A stretch of 54,468 nucleotides of DNA from Acidobacteriota bacterium (GCA_040756905.1 JBFLYD010000056.1:1-54468); one strand, 5' to 3'. Shown: positions 9,143 to 17,190, numbered from the stretch's first letter. Numbers and translations are program-made. Notes: generated by a model from the letters alone, not told the origin.

Positions 9143-9201
9143 GCTTAACTACGAAGCTCAGCGGCGGGCGGTAGCCCGTCCGCTGGAGCGCCTTGTTATG
9201 T
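9143..9201 (-). repeat. attC site 3
   Basis: Minus strand from ACATAAC (complement of 9195-9201) to GTTAAGC (complement of 9143-9149), 59 bp. It has a GC-rich palindromic middle (AGCGGACGGGC...GCCCGCCGCT). The outer arm CACATAAC matches the start of the nuclease cassette. Confidence 0.87.
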
Positions 9202-9206
9202 GGGTT

Positions 9207-9896
9207 TCATCTCTTGGGTTTGCTTCGATAGTGCGGTTTGACATATGTTCCGTCCTTCCGATAGTAGCCTCTCACACGCACTTTGCCGCTTCCTAAATTT
9301 GACGAGCCAAATGAATATGAAGGTACAGTATATGATGATGAGGACGAAGAGGAAGAAGACGATTTGCGACGCCAGTGTCCTGAGACCCACGTTCCGTCTT
9401 TCCTATAATACCCATTGACCCAAGTCATCCCCGATGAAGGGTAACTGTATGGGTTTAAGGACTTGGGTTGTGAGGAACTTCCACCTAAGTAGTAACGAGA
9501 CGAGCCCGAGTATGAATAGAGGCTGTTGGATTTCTTGTCGTACCCGTGGGATCGAACAATATCGGCATATGATCCGCCACCTGGAAGTGTGACAGTTGCA
9601 AGGCGACGGCCGTACTTATCCTTGGCTTTCCCCTCAAGCCACACGTAGTTCCCCTCAAGGAAGAACTTAGCGATCTGCGTAGCCGCCTCGCCGCCTGGCT
9701 CTTTTCCCTTGGTGGGGTGCTTCGTTTCGGGCGTATCGATGTTTCTGATTCGGACCTTCGTACCATCTGAAGTAACAAAAGTATCACCGTCAATCACTCG
9801 GTCCACGCGTACCCATTCGGAGTGTATCGCTAACGGTAGCACGAAGGTCAAGGCCAAAGCTGTGACAAATGCAGTAATGATTGGTCTTTTCTTCAT
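9207..9896 (-). CDS. Secreted thermonuclease-like (SNase) protein
   Basis: 229 aa. A signal peptide (about 1-26) is followed by a staphylococcal-nuclease domain (about 28-120). Visible active-site features are VIDGDTF, VRIRNIDTPE and YGRRLA, which carry the Asp, Arg and Glu residues of the fold. The C-terminal part is low-complexity: a long serine run, and two copies of a GYYRKDGTxV motif ending in basic residues (about 162-175 and 210-223). Such repeats occur at the tail of many small exported proteins and may bind the cell wall or DNA. It probably degrades extracellular DNA or RNA. It is alone in its cassette. Confidence 0.8.
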   Translation of the reverse strand: MKKRPIITAFVTALALTFVLPLAIHSEWVRVDRVIDGDTFVTSDGTKVRIRNIDTPETKHPTKGKEPGGEAATQIAKFFLEGNYVWLEGKAKDKYGRRLATVTLPGGGSYADIVRSHGYDKKSNSLYSYSGSSRYYLGGSSSQPKSLNPYSYPSSGMTWVNGYYRKDGTWVSGHWRRKSSSSSSSSSSYTVPSYSFGSSNLGSGKVRVRGYYRKDGTYVKPHYRSKPKR

Positions 9897-9908
9897 TTTC
9901 TTGCTTCC

Positions 9909-9971
9909 ACATAACGCCCCGGTTGAGCCGCGTAAGCGGAGCGAGCGCCGGTCTCCAACCGTTTGTTAGAC
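9909..9971 (-). repeat. attC site 2
   Basis: Minus strand from GTCTAAC (complement of 9965-9971) to GTTATGT (complement of 9909-9915), 63 bp. The middle palindrome is GGTTGGAGACCGGCGC...GGCTCAACC. The outer arm TGTCTAAC is the complement of the start of the cupin cassette. Confidence 0.87.
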
Positions 9972-9993
9972 ATCCGAATTTTCCTCTCCACGC

Positions 9994-10524
9994 TCAAGAC
10001 CGATCCTCAGCGTACTTTCTCTGCCGAACCGCATCCTCGGTGTCGGTAGCCGCTCGTTCTTCGATAAGCTCGTGTTCAGCGGCAGTATGAAATGAAACCA
10101 CAACCCAATTCTCCCCTGGCACTATGCCCTGGTGCCATACATTCGGGGGAATCGAGATCCACCGCTGTTCAATCGGCAACGTTTGGTCACTCTTGAGAAA
10201 GTGCGAACGCCAATCGCCCTCTGTCTTGGTCTGAAAATCGCCGTGCCCCCGGTAAGACACCATCCGCTGATGGCTATTGGGGTGCCTCTCCGCTCCGGTG
10301 ATCGTATTGGCCCGCAAGATGAAAACCCAACTGGACCGGATTGTCTCCGGCAGGGGAGACGTGTAGAAGTCGAGGGGTATCGGCTCCCAGGCCAACACGT
10401 CATTAGGTCTTTCGCGCAACTTCTGCTCCACGCGAGCCACAAGCTCATCGATTCTGAGCGTGATCACTTTGGCTGTGACCGCGATATCAAGCGCTTCCAG
10501 AATTCTAGATTCCTCCTGGTCCAT
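9994..10524 (-). CDS. Cupin-fold protein, cassette-encoded
   Basis: 176 aa from the ATG at 10524, which has a GAGG 10 bases upstream. The longer frame runs back into the attC site and is rejected. The C-terminal half looks like a single cupin barrel: HPNSHQRMVSYRGHGDFQ gives the first metal-binding histidines, and PPNVWHQGIVPGENWVVVSFH the second motif. Substrate and metal are unknown. A ligand-binding or dioxygenase-type role is possible, and a sensory role cannot be excluded. Sole gene of cassette 10547-9915. Confidence 0.65.
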   Translation of the reverse strand: MDQEESRILEALDIAVTAKVITLRIDELVARVEQKLRERPNDVLAWEPIPLDFYTSPLPETIRSSWVFILRANTITGAERHPNSHQRMVSYRGHGDFQTKTEGDWRSHFLKSDQTLPIEQRWISIPPNVWHQGIVPGENWVVVSFHTAAEHELIEERAATDTEDAVRQRKYAEDRS

Positions 10525-10541
10525 TGTGATTTTCCTCGTAT

Positions 10542-10613
10542 GTCTAACGGTCGAGCTCACCTGCCGCTATGAAGCGCAGCAGAATAGCGGTCAGGTGCAG
10601 CGATTTGTTATAC
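10542..10613 (-). repeat. attC site 1
   Basis: Minus strand from GTATAAC (complement of 10607-10613) to GTTAGAC (complement of 10542-10548), 72 bp. The stem CACCTGACCGCTATT...ATAGCGGCAGGTG is shared with attC 4. The outer arm GCGTATAAC is the complement of GTTATACGC at the start of the arsM cassette, 1.1 kb upstream. Confidence 0.88.
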
Positions 10614-10649
10614 GCTTCTTGAGCAGATTGTTACCTTATATTAACTAAT

Positions 10650-11480
10650 CTACGGCTTTATGGCTATGAATTTAATGCTTGTCACTTTCCCTTGAACCAC
10701 ATCAAGATCCTCTTTTGCAGGAGCAGGAGTAAATTCAGGCCCAGGACAACATGCCATCGCTTCCAGTTCCTTCGGAGGCAATTGATGACGGGCCACAACC
10801 TCAACCTTCCTGAAACCGGCCTTCCGGACTATCTCGAAGTAACTATCATCATCTATCGCTCCGCCAACACATCCTGCCCAGGTTGATTGGAAGCGCTCCT
10901 GCACCTGGGGATCAACCCTTTCTGTATAGACAATATCAGAGATGGCCAGACGCCCACCGGGTTTCAGGATGCGAAAGGCTTCTCGATACACAGCCTCCTT
11001 ATCTTGACACAGGTTGATGACGCAATTGGACATCACCACGTCGGCAAAGCCATCGGGAAGCTCAAGTTGCTCCATGTCGGCAACAAGAAGCTCAACGGCA
11101 TCTTTCAAGCCCGCGTCAGCGACGGCCTGCTTTGCACGCATGATCATACAGGGAGAGAAATCCACTCCAACCACTTTTCCACTGGGCTTTATCTTGTGAG
11201 CAGCAAGAATGACATCTATTCCTGCCCCACAACCGAAATCCACAACCACCTCACCAGGTTGAAGATTAGCGAAACCTGTGGGGTTACCACATCCTTTAGA
11301 AAGTTTGAGAGCGGTTTCAGGGACGAAGGAGAGTTCTTCCTGCCCGTAAAGTCCGTGTTCAGCAGCAAAGCTCTTAGCTGTGGGAGCCATGCTGGGACAA
11401 CAGGGCTCCTCCCCGCCACCAGCCTCAGCGCACTTGCTATAGCGTTCCTTGACGATCTCTTTGATTTCCGCAATGTTCAT
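10650..11480 (-). CDS. arsM: Arsenite methyltransferase
   Basis: 276 aa, a class I SAM methyltransferase with the ArsM pattern. The SAM motif VVDFGCGAGIDV is at about 93-104. The conserved cysteines include those in CCPS near the N-terminus, KGCGNP, SNCVINLC and AGCVGG, which bind trivalent arsenic. ArsM methylates As(III) to mono-, di- and trimethylarsenicals using SAM and a thiol reductant. The gene follows a desulforedoxin-like gene in the first cassette of the array, closest to the promoter. A GGGGG ribosome binding site precedes the ATG. The closely related SAM methyltransferases of other function lack this set of cysteines. Confidence 0.88.
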   Translation of the reverse strand: MNIAEIKEIVKERYSKCAEAGGGEEPCCPSMAPTAKSFAAEHGLYGQEELSFVPETALKLSKGCGNPTGFANLQPGEVVVDFGCGAGIDVILAAHKIKPSGKVVGVDFSPCMIMRAKQAVADAGLKDAVELLVADMEQLELPDGFADVVMSNCVINLCQDKEAVYREAFRILKPGGRLAISDIVYTERVDPQVQERFQSTWAGCVGGAIDDDSYFEIVRKAGFRKVEVVARHQLPPKELEAMACCPGPEFTPAPAKEDLDVVQGKVTSIKFIAIKP

Positions 11481-11501
11481 GTTTTTGCACCCCCTTTCTT
11501 T

Positions 11502-11633
11502 TCAATCCTTTTCCTTCATTGCTTTTCCGCAGCATGTGAGAGTTGGGCATCTTGGATCGGGGACAGGCTTCTTGATAACTTTGACTTCAGCCCCACACAC
11601 TTCACACACATACGTTTTGCCTTCTTCAGCCAT
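11502..11633 (-). CDS. Desulforedoxin-like small iron or zinc protein
   Basis: 43 aa (MAEEGKTYVCEVCGAEVKVI, ending in a CCGKAMKEKD tail). The C-x2-C near residue 10 and Cys-Cys near 34 match the desulforedoxin fold and the N-terminal domain of desulfoferrodoxin, which binds one Fe(Cys)4. An AAGGAGGTG ribosome binding site is well placed. It is encoded 21 bases before arsM in the same cassette. A role as electron donor or metal-binding helper of ArsM is plausible but not shown. Confidence 0.75.
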   Translation of the reverse strand: MAEEGKTYVCEVCGAEVKVIKKPVPDPRCPTLTCCGKAMKEKD

Positions 11634-11720
11634 TTTGAACACCTCCTTTTAAGTCATTGTCTTTACCCGCATCAATAGCGTATAACATTCATTTTTATAT
11701 TTATTCCGCATTCTGGAAAA

Positions 11721-11749
11721 ATTATATTTAATAGTGCAGAGATAGTCAA
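11721..11749 (-). promoter_or_regulatory. Promoter driving the cassette array (Pc-like position)
   Basis: On the minus strand TTGACT (complement of 11744-11749), a 17-bp spacer and TATAAT (complement of 11721-11726) give a strong sigma-70 promoter. Transcription would start near 11714 and enter the first cassette at 11686. This is where an integron's Pc promoter would sit, although no integrase or certain attI remains. Confidence 0.7.
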
Positions 11750-12178
11750 GCAAAATGTGATGAAAACCTTAATTTTTGTCTTAACCATAAGATTATAATT
11801 CAATATAATGATAAATATTTATTAATATGCGTAGGCATTATAAGTTATGAAAAGCAATAATTTAAATGACTTTCAAAGCTATCTTGTCTCCAAATCGGCT
11901 GTTAATGAAAAATATGTTCCTTATTATATAAAGGGGTGCACTCCCTTCAATAAGTTTAACCTGCCTTTAAAACTCCTCATTTTACTCTGATTAAAAATTC
12001 TTTTAAATCTATTATTTCATGACACAATTTTATCTAAAATTTTAAATAAATGGAATAGGAGGTTTGAAAATAGAACCGTCCCATTTTTCTTAATCTCATT
12101 ATAAAATTTTAAATAAAAAGAATAGGTAGAAAATTGAAAATTTAGGGATTCAATGATAATATCCGAAAAAAGGAGAGA
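11750..12178. other. AT-rich intergenic region with an imperfect direct repeat
   Basis: No supported gene. Two related blocks, AAAATTTTAAATAAA plus a GAATAGG tail, occur at 12036-12063 and 12103-12130, offset by 67 bp. The region separates the cassette island from the rightward gene set and is where an integrase gene could have been; none is seen. Confidence 0.5.
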
Positions 12179-12181
12179 ATG

Positions 12182-13096
12182 ATGAAGGGCATTTCCTATG
12201 AGGCATTGAGAATTGAGGCTGAAGAAGCAGAGTTTTTATACAGAGAAATTCTTTCCGAGATCTCTGATGAAAAGAAAAAATTTTATAGTGAATCAATAAA
12301 AGAAGCAGGTGAATTTTTAGAGAAAGCAAAATCTGAAATTAATAAAAGAAGAAATTTTCTTTCCTCAAAAGACTTCAGTTTTTTCTGGTATTATCTTCAT
12401 AAAGCAAAACAGCTCTTTTTTCTTTTCTCACCAAAAAATATTCTCCTTCCAATGAGTGAGGAATTGCTGGCAAGGTTCAGGTCGATAAAAGATACAGAAT
12501 GGGGAAAAAAAATACAGAGTAGCATTTCGTTTTTATCCAACCTCAAAAATGAAGACCCTGAAGCTGAAAGAGAAACAAGGTGGACTCTCAGGATTGCAAG
12601 AAAAGTTTTGGATGAGAAAAATGATGATATATTCTACAGGTTGAAATCAATTCATTTATTTAATTCCACTGGAACTTTGATATTTATACTTTCTTTAGTT
12701 TTATGGGCCTTCGTGGAATTCTCTTCATTCTTCAATGACACAATTTTTAATATTATCTCAATATTCCTTCTTGGATGGTGTGGAGGAATAATAAGCTCTC
12801 TTTCGAAAAAAAATGGAAAACAAATTCCAAGAGGATTTTCTCGGGGATTTGTGATCTTTAGTTTTTTATACCGTGGGACCCTTGGAGGAGCAAGTGCACT
12901 TGTTCTTTATTTTCTTATAAATTCAGGATTCATAAATTTAAAAATAAATTCTGAAAAAAGAGAATTCATGATTTATTTGATCTCATTCCTTGGAGGATAC
13001 GGAGGAGATTTAATCCTTTCAAAGAGTTTCAGTCTTTTCAAGGAAAAATTATTCTCCGAAGCAGAGGAGACTTCAAATAAAATAAAAAGAGCTTAA
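12182..13096 (+). CDS. Membrane protein with N-terminal helical domain, unknown function
   Basis: 304 aa from the second of two tandem ATGs, which is better spaced from AGGAG (12171-12175). Residues 1-155 are charged and helical, likely coiled-coil. About four hydrophobic segments follow (about 160-182, 186-206, 230-250, 262-280), with glycine-rich turns such as GWCGGIISS and GGYGGD. I do not recognise the family. The stop shares a base with the start of the glycosyltransferase gene, so the two are co-expressed, perhaps for envelope assembly. Confidence 0.6.
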   Translation: MKGISYEALRIEAEEAEFLYREILSEISDEKKKFYSESIKEAGEFLEKAKSEINKRRNFLSSKDFSFFWYYLHKAKQLFFLFSPKNILLPMSEELLARFRSIKDTEWGKKIQSSISFLSNLKNEDPEAERETRWTLRIARKVLDEKNDDIFYRLKSIHLFNSTGTLIFILSLVLWAFVEFSSFFNDTIFNIISIFLLGWCGGIISSLSKKNGKQIPRGFSRGFVIFSFLYRGTLGGASALVLYFLINSGFINLKINSEKREFMIYLISFLGGYGGDLILSKSFSLFKEKLFSEAEETSNKIKRA

Positions 13097-14139
13097 TGAA
13101 AAGAATCCTTGTCTGCACTTCTCATGTTCCTTTTGTAAGGGGAGGCCATCTTGTTATCGCAGAGAATCTTGTCCAAGCTCTAAAAGAACATGGATTTGAT
13201 TCAGATTTAATGCTTACGCCCCAGAATCCCTTTGGAAAACAGATTAGTGCCTATTTAGCCACTTATCTCACTGACGTCTCCGAGGATGGAAGAGGAAGAA
13301 AAATCGACCAGCTTATAACACTCAGGTTTCCCTCTTATGTCCTCCGCCATAAAACAAATGTTGTGTGGCTCAATCACAGGATGAGAGAATATTATGACCT
13401 ATGGGAATTGTTTAAAAAGAATCTTTCAACAAAGAACAAAATAAAAGAAATGCTCAGAAGGTTTCTGATTCACAGGTTTGACAATTTTTTCCTCAAGAAG
13501 AAAGTTACAAAAATTTTTGCCCAGAGTAAGACTGTCCAAAGCAGACTAAGAAAATGGGGAAACATTTACTCTGAAGTTCTCTATCCCCCAGCTCCAAAAA
13601 GAAAATACAGAACTGAGACCTATGAAAATTTTATTTTTACAGCATCAAGACTTTATTTTTTAAAAAGAAATGACCTTTTGATTGAAAGCTTTTCTTACTT
13701 AAAGAATAAAGAAATCAAAGCATACATTGCAGGAGACGGAGAAGAAAGAGAAAATTTAAAAAATAAAATAAAGCAAAAAAAACTTGAAAATAGAGTTTTT
13801 TTACTCGGTGAAATCTCAGAGGAAGAACTTCTAAATTATTATTCTAAATCGAGAGCAATATTTTATGCTCCATATCTTGAAGATTTTGGATTTGTTACTA
13901 TAGAAGCTTTCTCATCAAGAAAACCAGTTATAACAACTTTTGATTCTGGTGGACCTTCTGAAATCGTGGAAGATGGAGAAAATGGATTTGTTGTTGAGCC
14001 AGATCCTGAGAGAATCGCAGAGAAAATAGATTATTTTGCTGAAAACAGAGATGAGGCTGAGAGAATGGGAGGTAAGGGATATAAATTTTCGAAAGAAAAT
14101 GATTGGGAAAAAGTTGTAAAAAAGCTTGTAATAGTTTAA
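13096..14139 (+). CDS. Glycosyltransferase family 4 protein
   Basis: 347 aa, GT-B fold. The N-terminal domain begins MKRILVCTSHVPFVRGGHLV with the nucleotide-sugar transferase loop. The C-terminal domain has AGDGEERENL, VFLLGEISEEELLNYY, and APYLEDFGFVTIEAF, the E-x7-E retaining motif of GT4. It probably adds a sugar to a lipid carrier or envelope glycan in the cytosol. It lacks membrane segments. It overlaps the preceding membrane-protein gene by one base and is followed 14 bases later by recO. Confidence 0.85.
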   Translation: MKRILVCTSHVPFVRGGHLVIAENLVQALKEHGFDSDLMLTPQNPFGKQISAYLATYLTDVSEDGRGRKIDQLITLRFPSYVLRHKTNVVWLNHRMREYYDLWELFKKNLSTKNKIKEMLRRFLIHRFDNFFLKKKVTKIFAQSKTVQSRLRKWGNIYSEVLYPPAPKRKYRTETYENFIFTASRLYFLKRNDLLIESFSYLKNKEIKAYIAGDGEERENLKNKIKQKKLENRVFLLGEISEEELLNYYSKSRAIFYAPYLEDFGFVTIEAFSSRKPVITTFDSGGPSEIVEDGENGFVVEPDPERIAEKIDYFAENRDEAERMGGKGYKFSKENDWEKVVKKLVIV

Positions 14140-14153
14140 CTTGTTAAATAGCT

Positions 14154-14873
14154 GTGTCAATTCAATCATCTGAAGCAATCGTTTTAAGAAGCTTCAACTT
14201 TGCTGAGCTTGATAAAATTGTTGTACTTTTTACCAAAGAAAAAGGAATAATCAGGGTCATAGCAAAAGGAGCGAAAAAATTTAAAAATAGATTTGGTTCT
14301 TCCCTTGAACCGATGTCTTACATAAAAATTGTCTATTACGAGAAAGAAACCAGAGACTTACTCGTTCTAAAAACTGCTGACTTAATAGAAAGCTTCTTTG
14401 AGATTCAGAAGGATTTTGATACAATTAAAGGACTTTCCTATATTTCCGAAGTAATCGAAGGATTTATCCCTCACCATCTAAAAGAAGACCTTGTATTTAG
14501 ACTGCTTCTTTCAATTCTCAGGGCTTTAAAAAATGAAGTTCCATTGCCACTCATTTTGAGATATTTTGAAGGATGGATTCTCAAATTAAGCGGCTTTCTT
14601 CCTAATTTCACTAAATGTAGAAATTGCAAGACTCTGATAGAAGAAGGATGGCTTTCCCAAAAAATGGATGGAATCTATTGTTCAGGGTGTTCTACTATGA
14701 AGAAATTTAAAATAAATTCAGATTTCAACCAGTTTATTGATTTTATAAAAAAGAATTCCCCTGAACACATGAAAAATTTAAATTATTCTGAAGAGAGATT
14801 AAAAATAATTGAAAATATTTTAAAACAGATGCTATTTTATCATCTTGAAAAAACCCCAAAATCTCTTCTTTAG
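14154..14873 (+). CDS. recO: DNA repair protein RecO
   Basis: 239 aa, standard length, with a GTG start. The N-terminal OB fold (SEAIVLRSFNFAELDKIV and IRVIAKGAKKFKN) binds DNA. The central part carries a Cys4 zinc finger (CRNC near 158 and CSGC near 178). RecO loads RecA with RecR in the RecFOR pathway. The TAG stop is made of a TA dinucleotide plus the first G of a MITE-like repeat, so that insertion lies exactly at the 3' end. Confidence 0.9.
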   Translation: MSIQSSEAIVLRSFNFAELDKIVVLFTKEKGIIRVIAKGAKKFKNRFGSSLEPMSYIKIVYYEKETRDLLVLKTADLIESFFEIQKDFDTIKGLSYISEVIEGFIPHHLKEDLVFRLLLSILRALKNEVPLPLILRYFEGWILKLSGFLPNFTKCRNCKTLIEEGWLSQKMDGIYCSGCSTMKKFKINSDFNQFIDFIKKNSPEHMKNLNYSEERLKIIENILKQMLFYHLEKTPKSLL

Positions 14874-15059
14874 TGTCATGTCACTTAAATACATTTTGTT
14901 ATATTATTGTGACATGACACTTTCCCTATGGGGGCAAGCCCCCCTTAGACGCTCCGCTGAGCACCCCCCCAGACATGGGGAAGATACCTTCCCCATATCC
15001 CCTTCAGTGTGCTTTAAGAGAAATTCTTTATTTACGAAGATATTTATGCGACAGCACAC
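14873..15059 (+). repeat. MITE-like repeat, copy 1
   Basis: 187 bp with imperfect terminal inverted repeats GTGTCATGTC and GACAGCACAC. It is nearly the same as the inverted copy at 17006-17190. A TA precedes it, fitting a TA target. Inside is a 9-bp hairpin (ATGGGGAAG...CTTCCCCAT). It has no coding capacity. TA targets suggest mobilisation by an IS630/Tc1-type transposase, but none is in the window. Confidence 0.65.
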
Positions 15060-15062
15060 TTA

Positions 15063-15402
15063 GTGTTGTGACACTCAAAATTGTCTTTGTTATTTATTTG
15101 TGTCATAACCTTTCCCTATGGGAGAAAGATCTCCTTAGACGCTTCTCTGAGCAAAGGGGCTGTCTAAAGAGGAGACAGCCCCTCCTTTGAGAGGATTTCC
15201 TCTCAAAATCTCCAAAGATAAAATTTGAGTATAAAGATAAAGAATTTAATTTTCTTTTTAGGTTATAAAGGGAGTATTTTAAATCCCCTTTTAAGAGAGG
15301 CTGTCCAGACTTTTTAGACAGCCTCAAGTCCCTTCCCCATACCTCTTCAGTGTGCTTTAAGAGAAATCTATTGTTTGTAAAAAAATTTATGTGACAGCAC
15401 AC
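15063..15402 (+). repeat. MITE-like repeat, enlarged copy 3
   Basis: 340 bp in direct orientation right after copy 1. It starts GTGTTGTGACAC and ends GACAGCACAC. The outer parts follow copy 1, but the middle holds an additional block with strong hairpins: GGGGCTGTCT/AGACAGCCCC (15156-15182), TTTGAGAGGA/TCCTCTCAAA (15186-15207) and GAGGCTGTC/GACAGCCTC. The hairpins may act as transcription terminators between recO and the convergent SDR gene. Confidence 0.55.
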
Positions 15403-15442
15403 TTGTTACAGTTCACTGGTAACAGCTTACAGTTCACGGTAT

Positions 15443-16180
15443 TTATACTTTCCACCCCCCTCCAACAATCAGGTTTGTTCCTGTAATGTATGAGGATGAA
15501 TCAGAACATAGAAATATCACAGCTTCAGATATATCTTTAAACCTTGCCTTTCTTCCTGCTGGAATCCGAACCTGATTGAAAGTCGAATCACTTTCCACGA
15601 TGCCTGGAGAAACCATGTTTGAAGTAATTCCATACCGAGCCTCTGATTGGGCAACAGATCTTGTAAATAATAATAGACCCACTTTTGCTATTGAGTAAGG
15701 AAGAATTTTCTGAAACCCAACAAGATTTTCGACTCTGCTGTATCCTATGTTAATTATTCTCCCCCATTTATTCTTTCTCATGTCAGGGAGAAATTTTTTT
15801 GTAAGAAAAACAGCACTCAAGAGGTTAGCCCGAAATAGATTTTCCCACTCATTATAGTCAATTTCCTCCCATTCCCTAAACACCAAAGGACCAAAATTAT
15901 TTACAAGAATATCTACATTTCCGAATTTTTTCTTTACATTCTCCGCAAGCAAATCAATCTCTTCTGCTTTCAAAAGGTCAGCCATAAAAACAGAGGAATT
16001 TCTTCCAAGTTCTTTTATTCTTTTTGATGTCTCCTTTGCAGATTCAAAGTCTTGGTAAAAATGGATTCCTACATTAGCTCCATTCTCTGCAAGAGATAAA
16101 GCAATTTCTTTTCCAATTCCACGACTGCTTCCTGTAACAAAAGCCTTTTTATTTTTAAGTTTAAGGTTATCGCTTTTCAA
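15443..16180 (-). CDS. Short-chain dehydrogenase/reductase
   Basis: 245 aa, classical SDR size. The nucleotide motif TGSSRGIG is near residue 16, NNFG replaces the usual NNAG near 89, and the active site is Ser in INIGYSR with YSIAK (Tyr-x3-Lys). It oxidises or reduces a hydroxyl or ketone with NAD(P)H. FabG-like enzymes are closest by size, but the substrate is open. It overlaps speE by 4 nt (ATGA), so it belongs to the polyamine operon. It could act on a polyamine-related or pterin-like substrate, which is inference. Confidence 0.8.
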   Translation of the reverse strand: MKSDNLKLKNKKAFVTGSSRGIGKEIALSLAENGANVGIHFYQDFESAKETSKRIKELGRNSSVFMADLLKAEEIDLLAENVKKKFGNVDILVNNFGPLVFREWEEIDYNEWENLFRANLLSAVFLTKKFLPDMRKNKWGRIINIGYSRVENLVGFQKILPYSIAKVGLLLFTRSVAQSEARYGITSNMVSPGIVESDSTFNQVRIPAGRKARFKDISEAVIFLCSDSSSYITGTNLIVGGGWKV

Positions 16181-16995
16181 TTTAATTCTTTCATGAAATT
16201 GGGAAGGATGAAGCAGGAATTATAAATTTCTAAATTGAAATATTTAAGATTTTCAGGGAGCTTTCTCTCAACTCTACCTGGTTCGATTGAATCCGAACAA
16301 AACATAAAAGACCATAATCCTCCAGGATATGTGGGTACAGGAGAAAGATATAGTTTGGCAATTTTAAACCTTTTCCTTGAAATAGAATGCATTTTTTTAA
16401 TCAAATCTAAATGGTACACAGGAGATTCTGACTGTAAGATGAGAATACCTAGGTTCCTTAGAGAATTTTTCAAATTACCAAAAAAATCCTCCCCATAGAG
16501 TGTTTTTGCTGGACCTATTGGGTCAGAAGAATCAACAAAAATTACATCAAATTTTTTACTCCTTTTGATAAACTTCGCTCCATCTTCATTCACTATCTCG
16601 ACTTTTGAATCATTGAAACCGAAAGATACGGAGGAAAAGAACTTTTTACATGTATCTATCACATCTTTATCTATCTCGACAATAACTATGCTTTTCACAT
16701 CTTTATATTTCAAAACTTCTTTCAATGCTCCACCATCTCCACCACCGATTATAAGAATTTCTTCAGGTTCAGGATGGGAAACCATTGCAGGATGAACCAT
16801 CATCTCATGATAAAAATGCTCATCTCTCTCAGTGGTCATAATCAGTCCATCCAAGAGTAAAATCTTACCCAGGTTTTTTGTTTCAATTATTTCAATTTTC
16901 TGAAATTTTGATTTTTTTGAATATAAAACTTTAGAGGGTTTTATAAAAAGTCCACTTTCTTTAGTATGATACTCATAAAAGACATTTTTTTTCAT
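16177..16995 (-). CDS. speE: Spermidine synthase-type aminopropyltransferase
   Basis: 272 aa from the ATG at 16995, preceded by AGGAAGG. An apparently longer frame upstream is only translated MITE sequence. Core motifs are IIGGGDGGALKEVLK (dcSAM binding), VEIDKDV and DSSDPIGPAKTLY, with the catalytic Asp in the last. It transfers the aminopropyl group from decarboxylated SAM to putrescine or a related amine. It follows a second aminopropyltransferase and speD in the same operon. The MITE copy at 17006-17190 now separates it from its upstream neighbour. Confidence 0.9.
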   Translation of the reverse strand: MKKNVFYEYHTKESGLFIKPSKVLYSKKSKFQKIEIIETKNLGKILLLDGLIMTTERDEHFYHEMMVHPAMVSHPEPEEILIIGGGDGGALKEVLKYKDVKSIVIVEIDKDVIDTCKKFFSSVSFGFNDSKVEIVNEDGAKFIKRSKKFDVIFVDSSDPIGPAKTLYGEDFFGNLKNSLRNLGILILQSESPVYHLDLIKKMHSISRKRFKIAKLYLSPVPTYPGGLWSFMFCSDSIEPGRVERKLPENLKYFNLEIYNSCFILPNFMKELN

Positions 16996-17005
16996 TTCCT
17001 TCCTA

Positions 17006-17190
17006 GTGTGCTGTCCCATAAATATCTTCATAAACAAACAATTTCTCATAAAGCACGCTGAAGGGGTATGGGGAAGGTATCTTCCCCATGTCTGGGGGGT
17101 GCTCAGCGAAGCGTCTAAGGAGATCTTTCTCCCATAAGGAAAGTGTCGTGTCACAATAATATAACGAAAGGTATTTAAGTGACATGACAC
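17006..17190 (-). repeat. MITE-like repeat, copy 2, inside the polyamine operon
   Basis: 185 bp, the inverted counterpart of copy 1. Its ends GTGTGCTGTC and GTGACATGACAC are both flanked by TA. Removing the element and one TA leaves speE2 ...TTC TAG GAAGG AAATG, that is, a stop, a ribosome binding site and the speE ATG within about 10 bases. That is a convincing empty site. The repeat has the same ATGGGGAAG/CTTCCCCAT hairpin as copy 1. Confidence 0.7.

Larger units (their letters stand above)
7043..11687 (-). mobile_element. Integron gene-cassette array without integrase (CALIN)
   Basis: Six cassettes on the minus strand are separated by five attC sites. The array begins at the core G-TTATACGC (complement of 11679-11687). 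Five cassettes are complete: 11686-10548, 10547-9915, 9914-9149, 9148-8227 and 8226-7543. The sixth starts at 7542 and has lost its attC. In all five, the cassette's first bases (TTATACGC, TTAGACA, TTATGTG, TTAAGCGAC, TTATGTGGC) are the complement of the outer arm of its own attC, as expected for circular cassettes inserted by site-specific recombination. The cassettes are richer in GC than the flanks. No intI gene is seen on either side. Confidence 0.88.

Noticed and set aside
7043-11687. Reading the GC-rich palindromes as REP elements or terminators
   Set aside because: Their spacing, GTTRRRY-type ends and the match of each cassette start to its own outer arm identify them as attC sites.
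15103-15402. 99-aa minus-strand frame over MITE copy 3
   Set aside because: It runs through hairpins of the repeat and is explained by repeat structure.
16996-17190. 65-codon N-terminal extension of speE
   Set aside because: It is translated MITE sequence; the family N-terminus starts at 16995 behind AGGAAGG.
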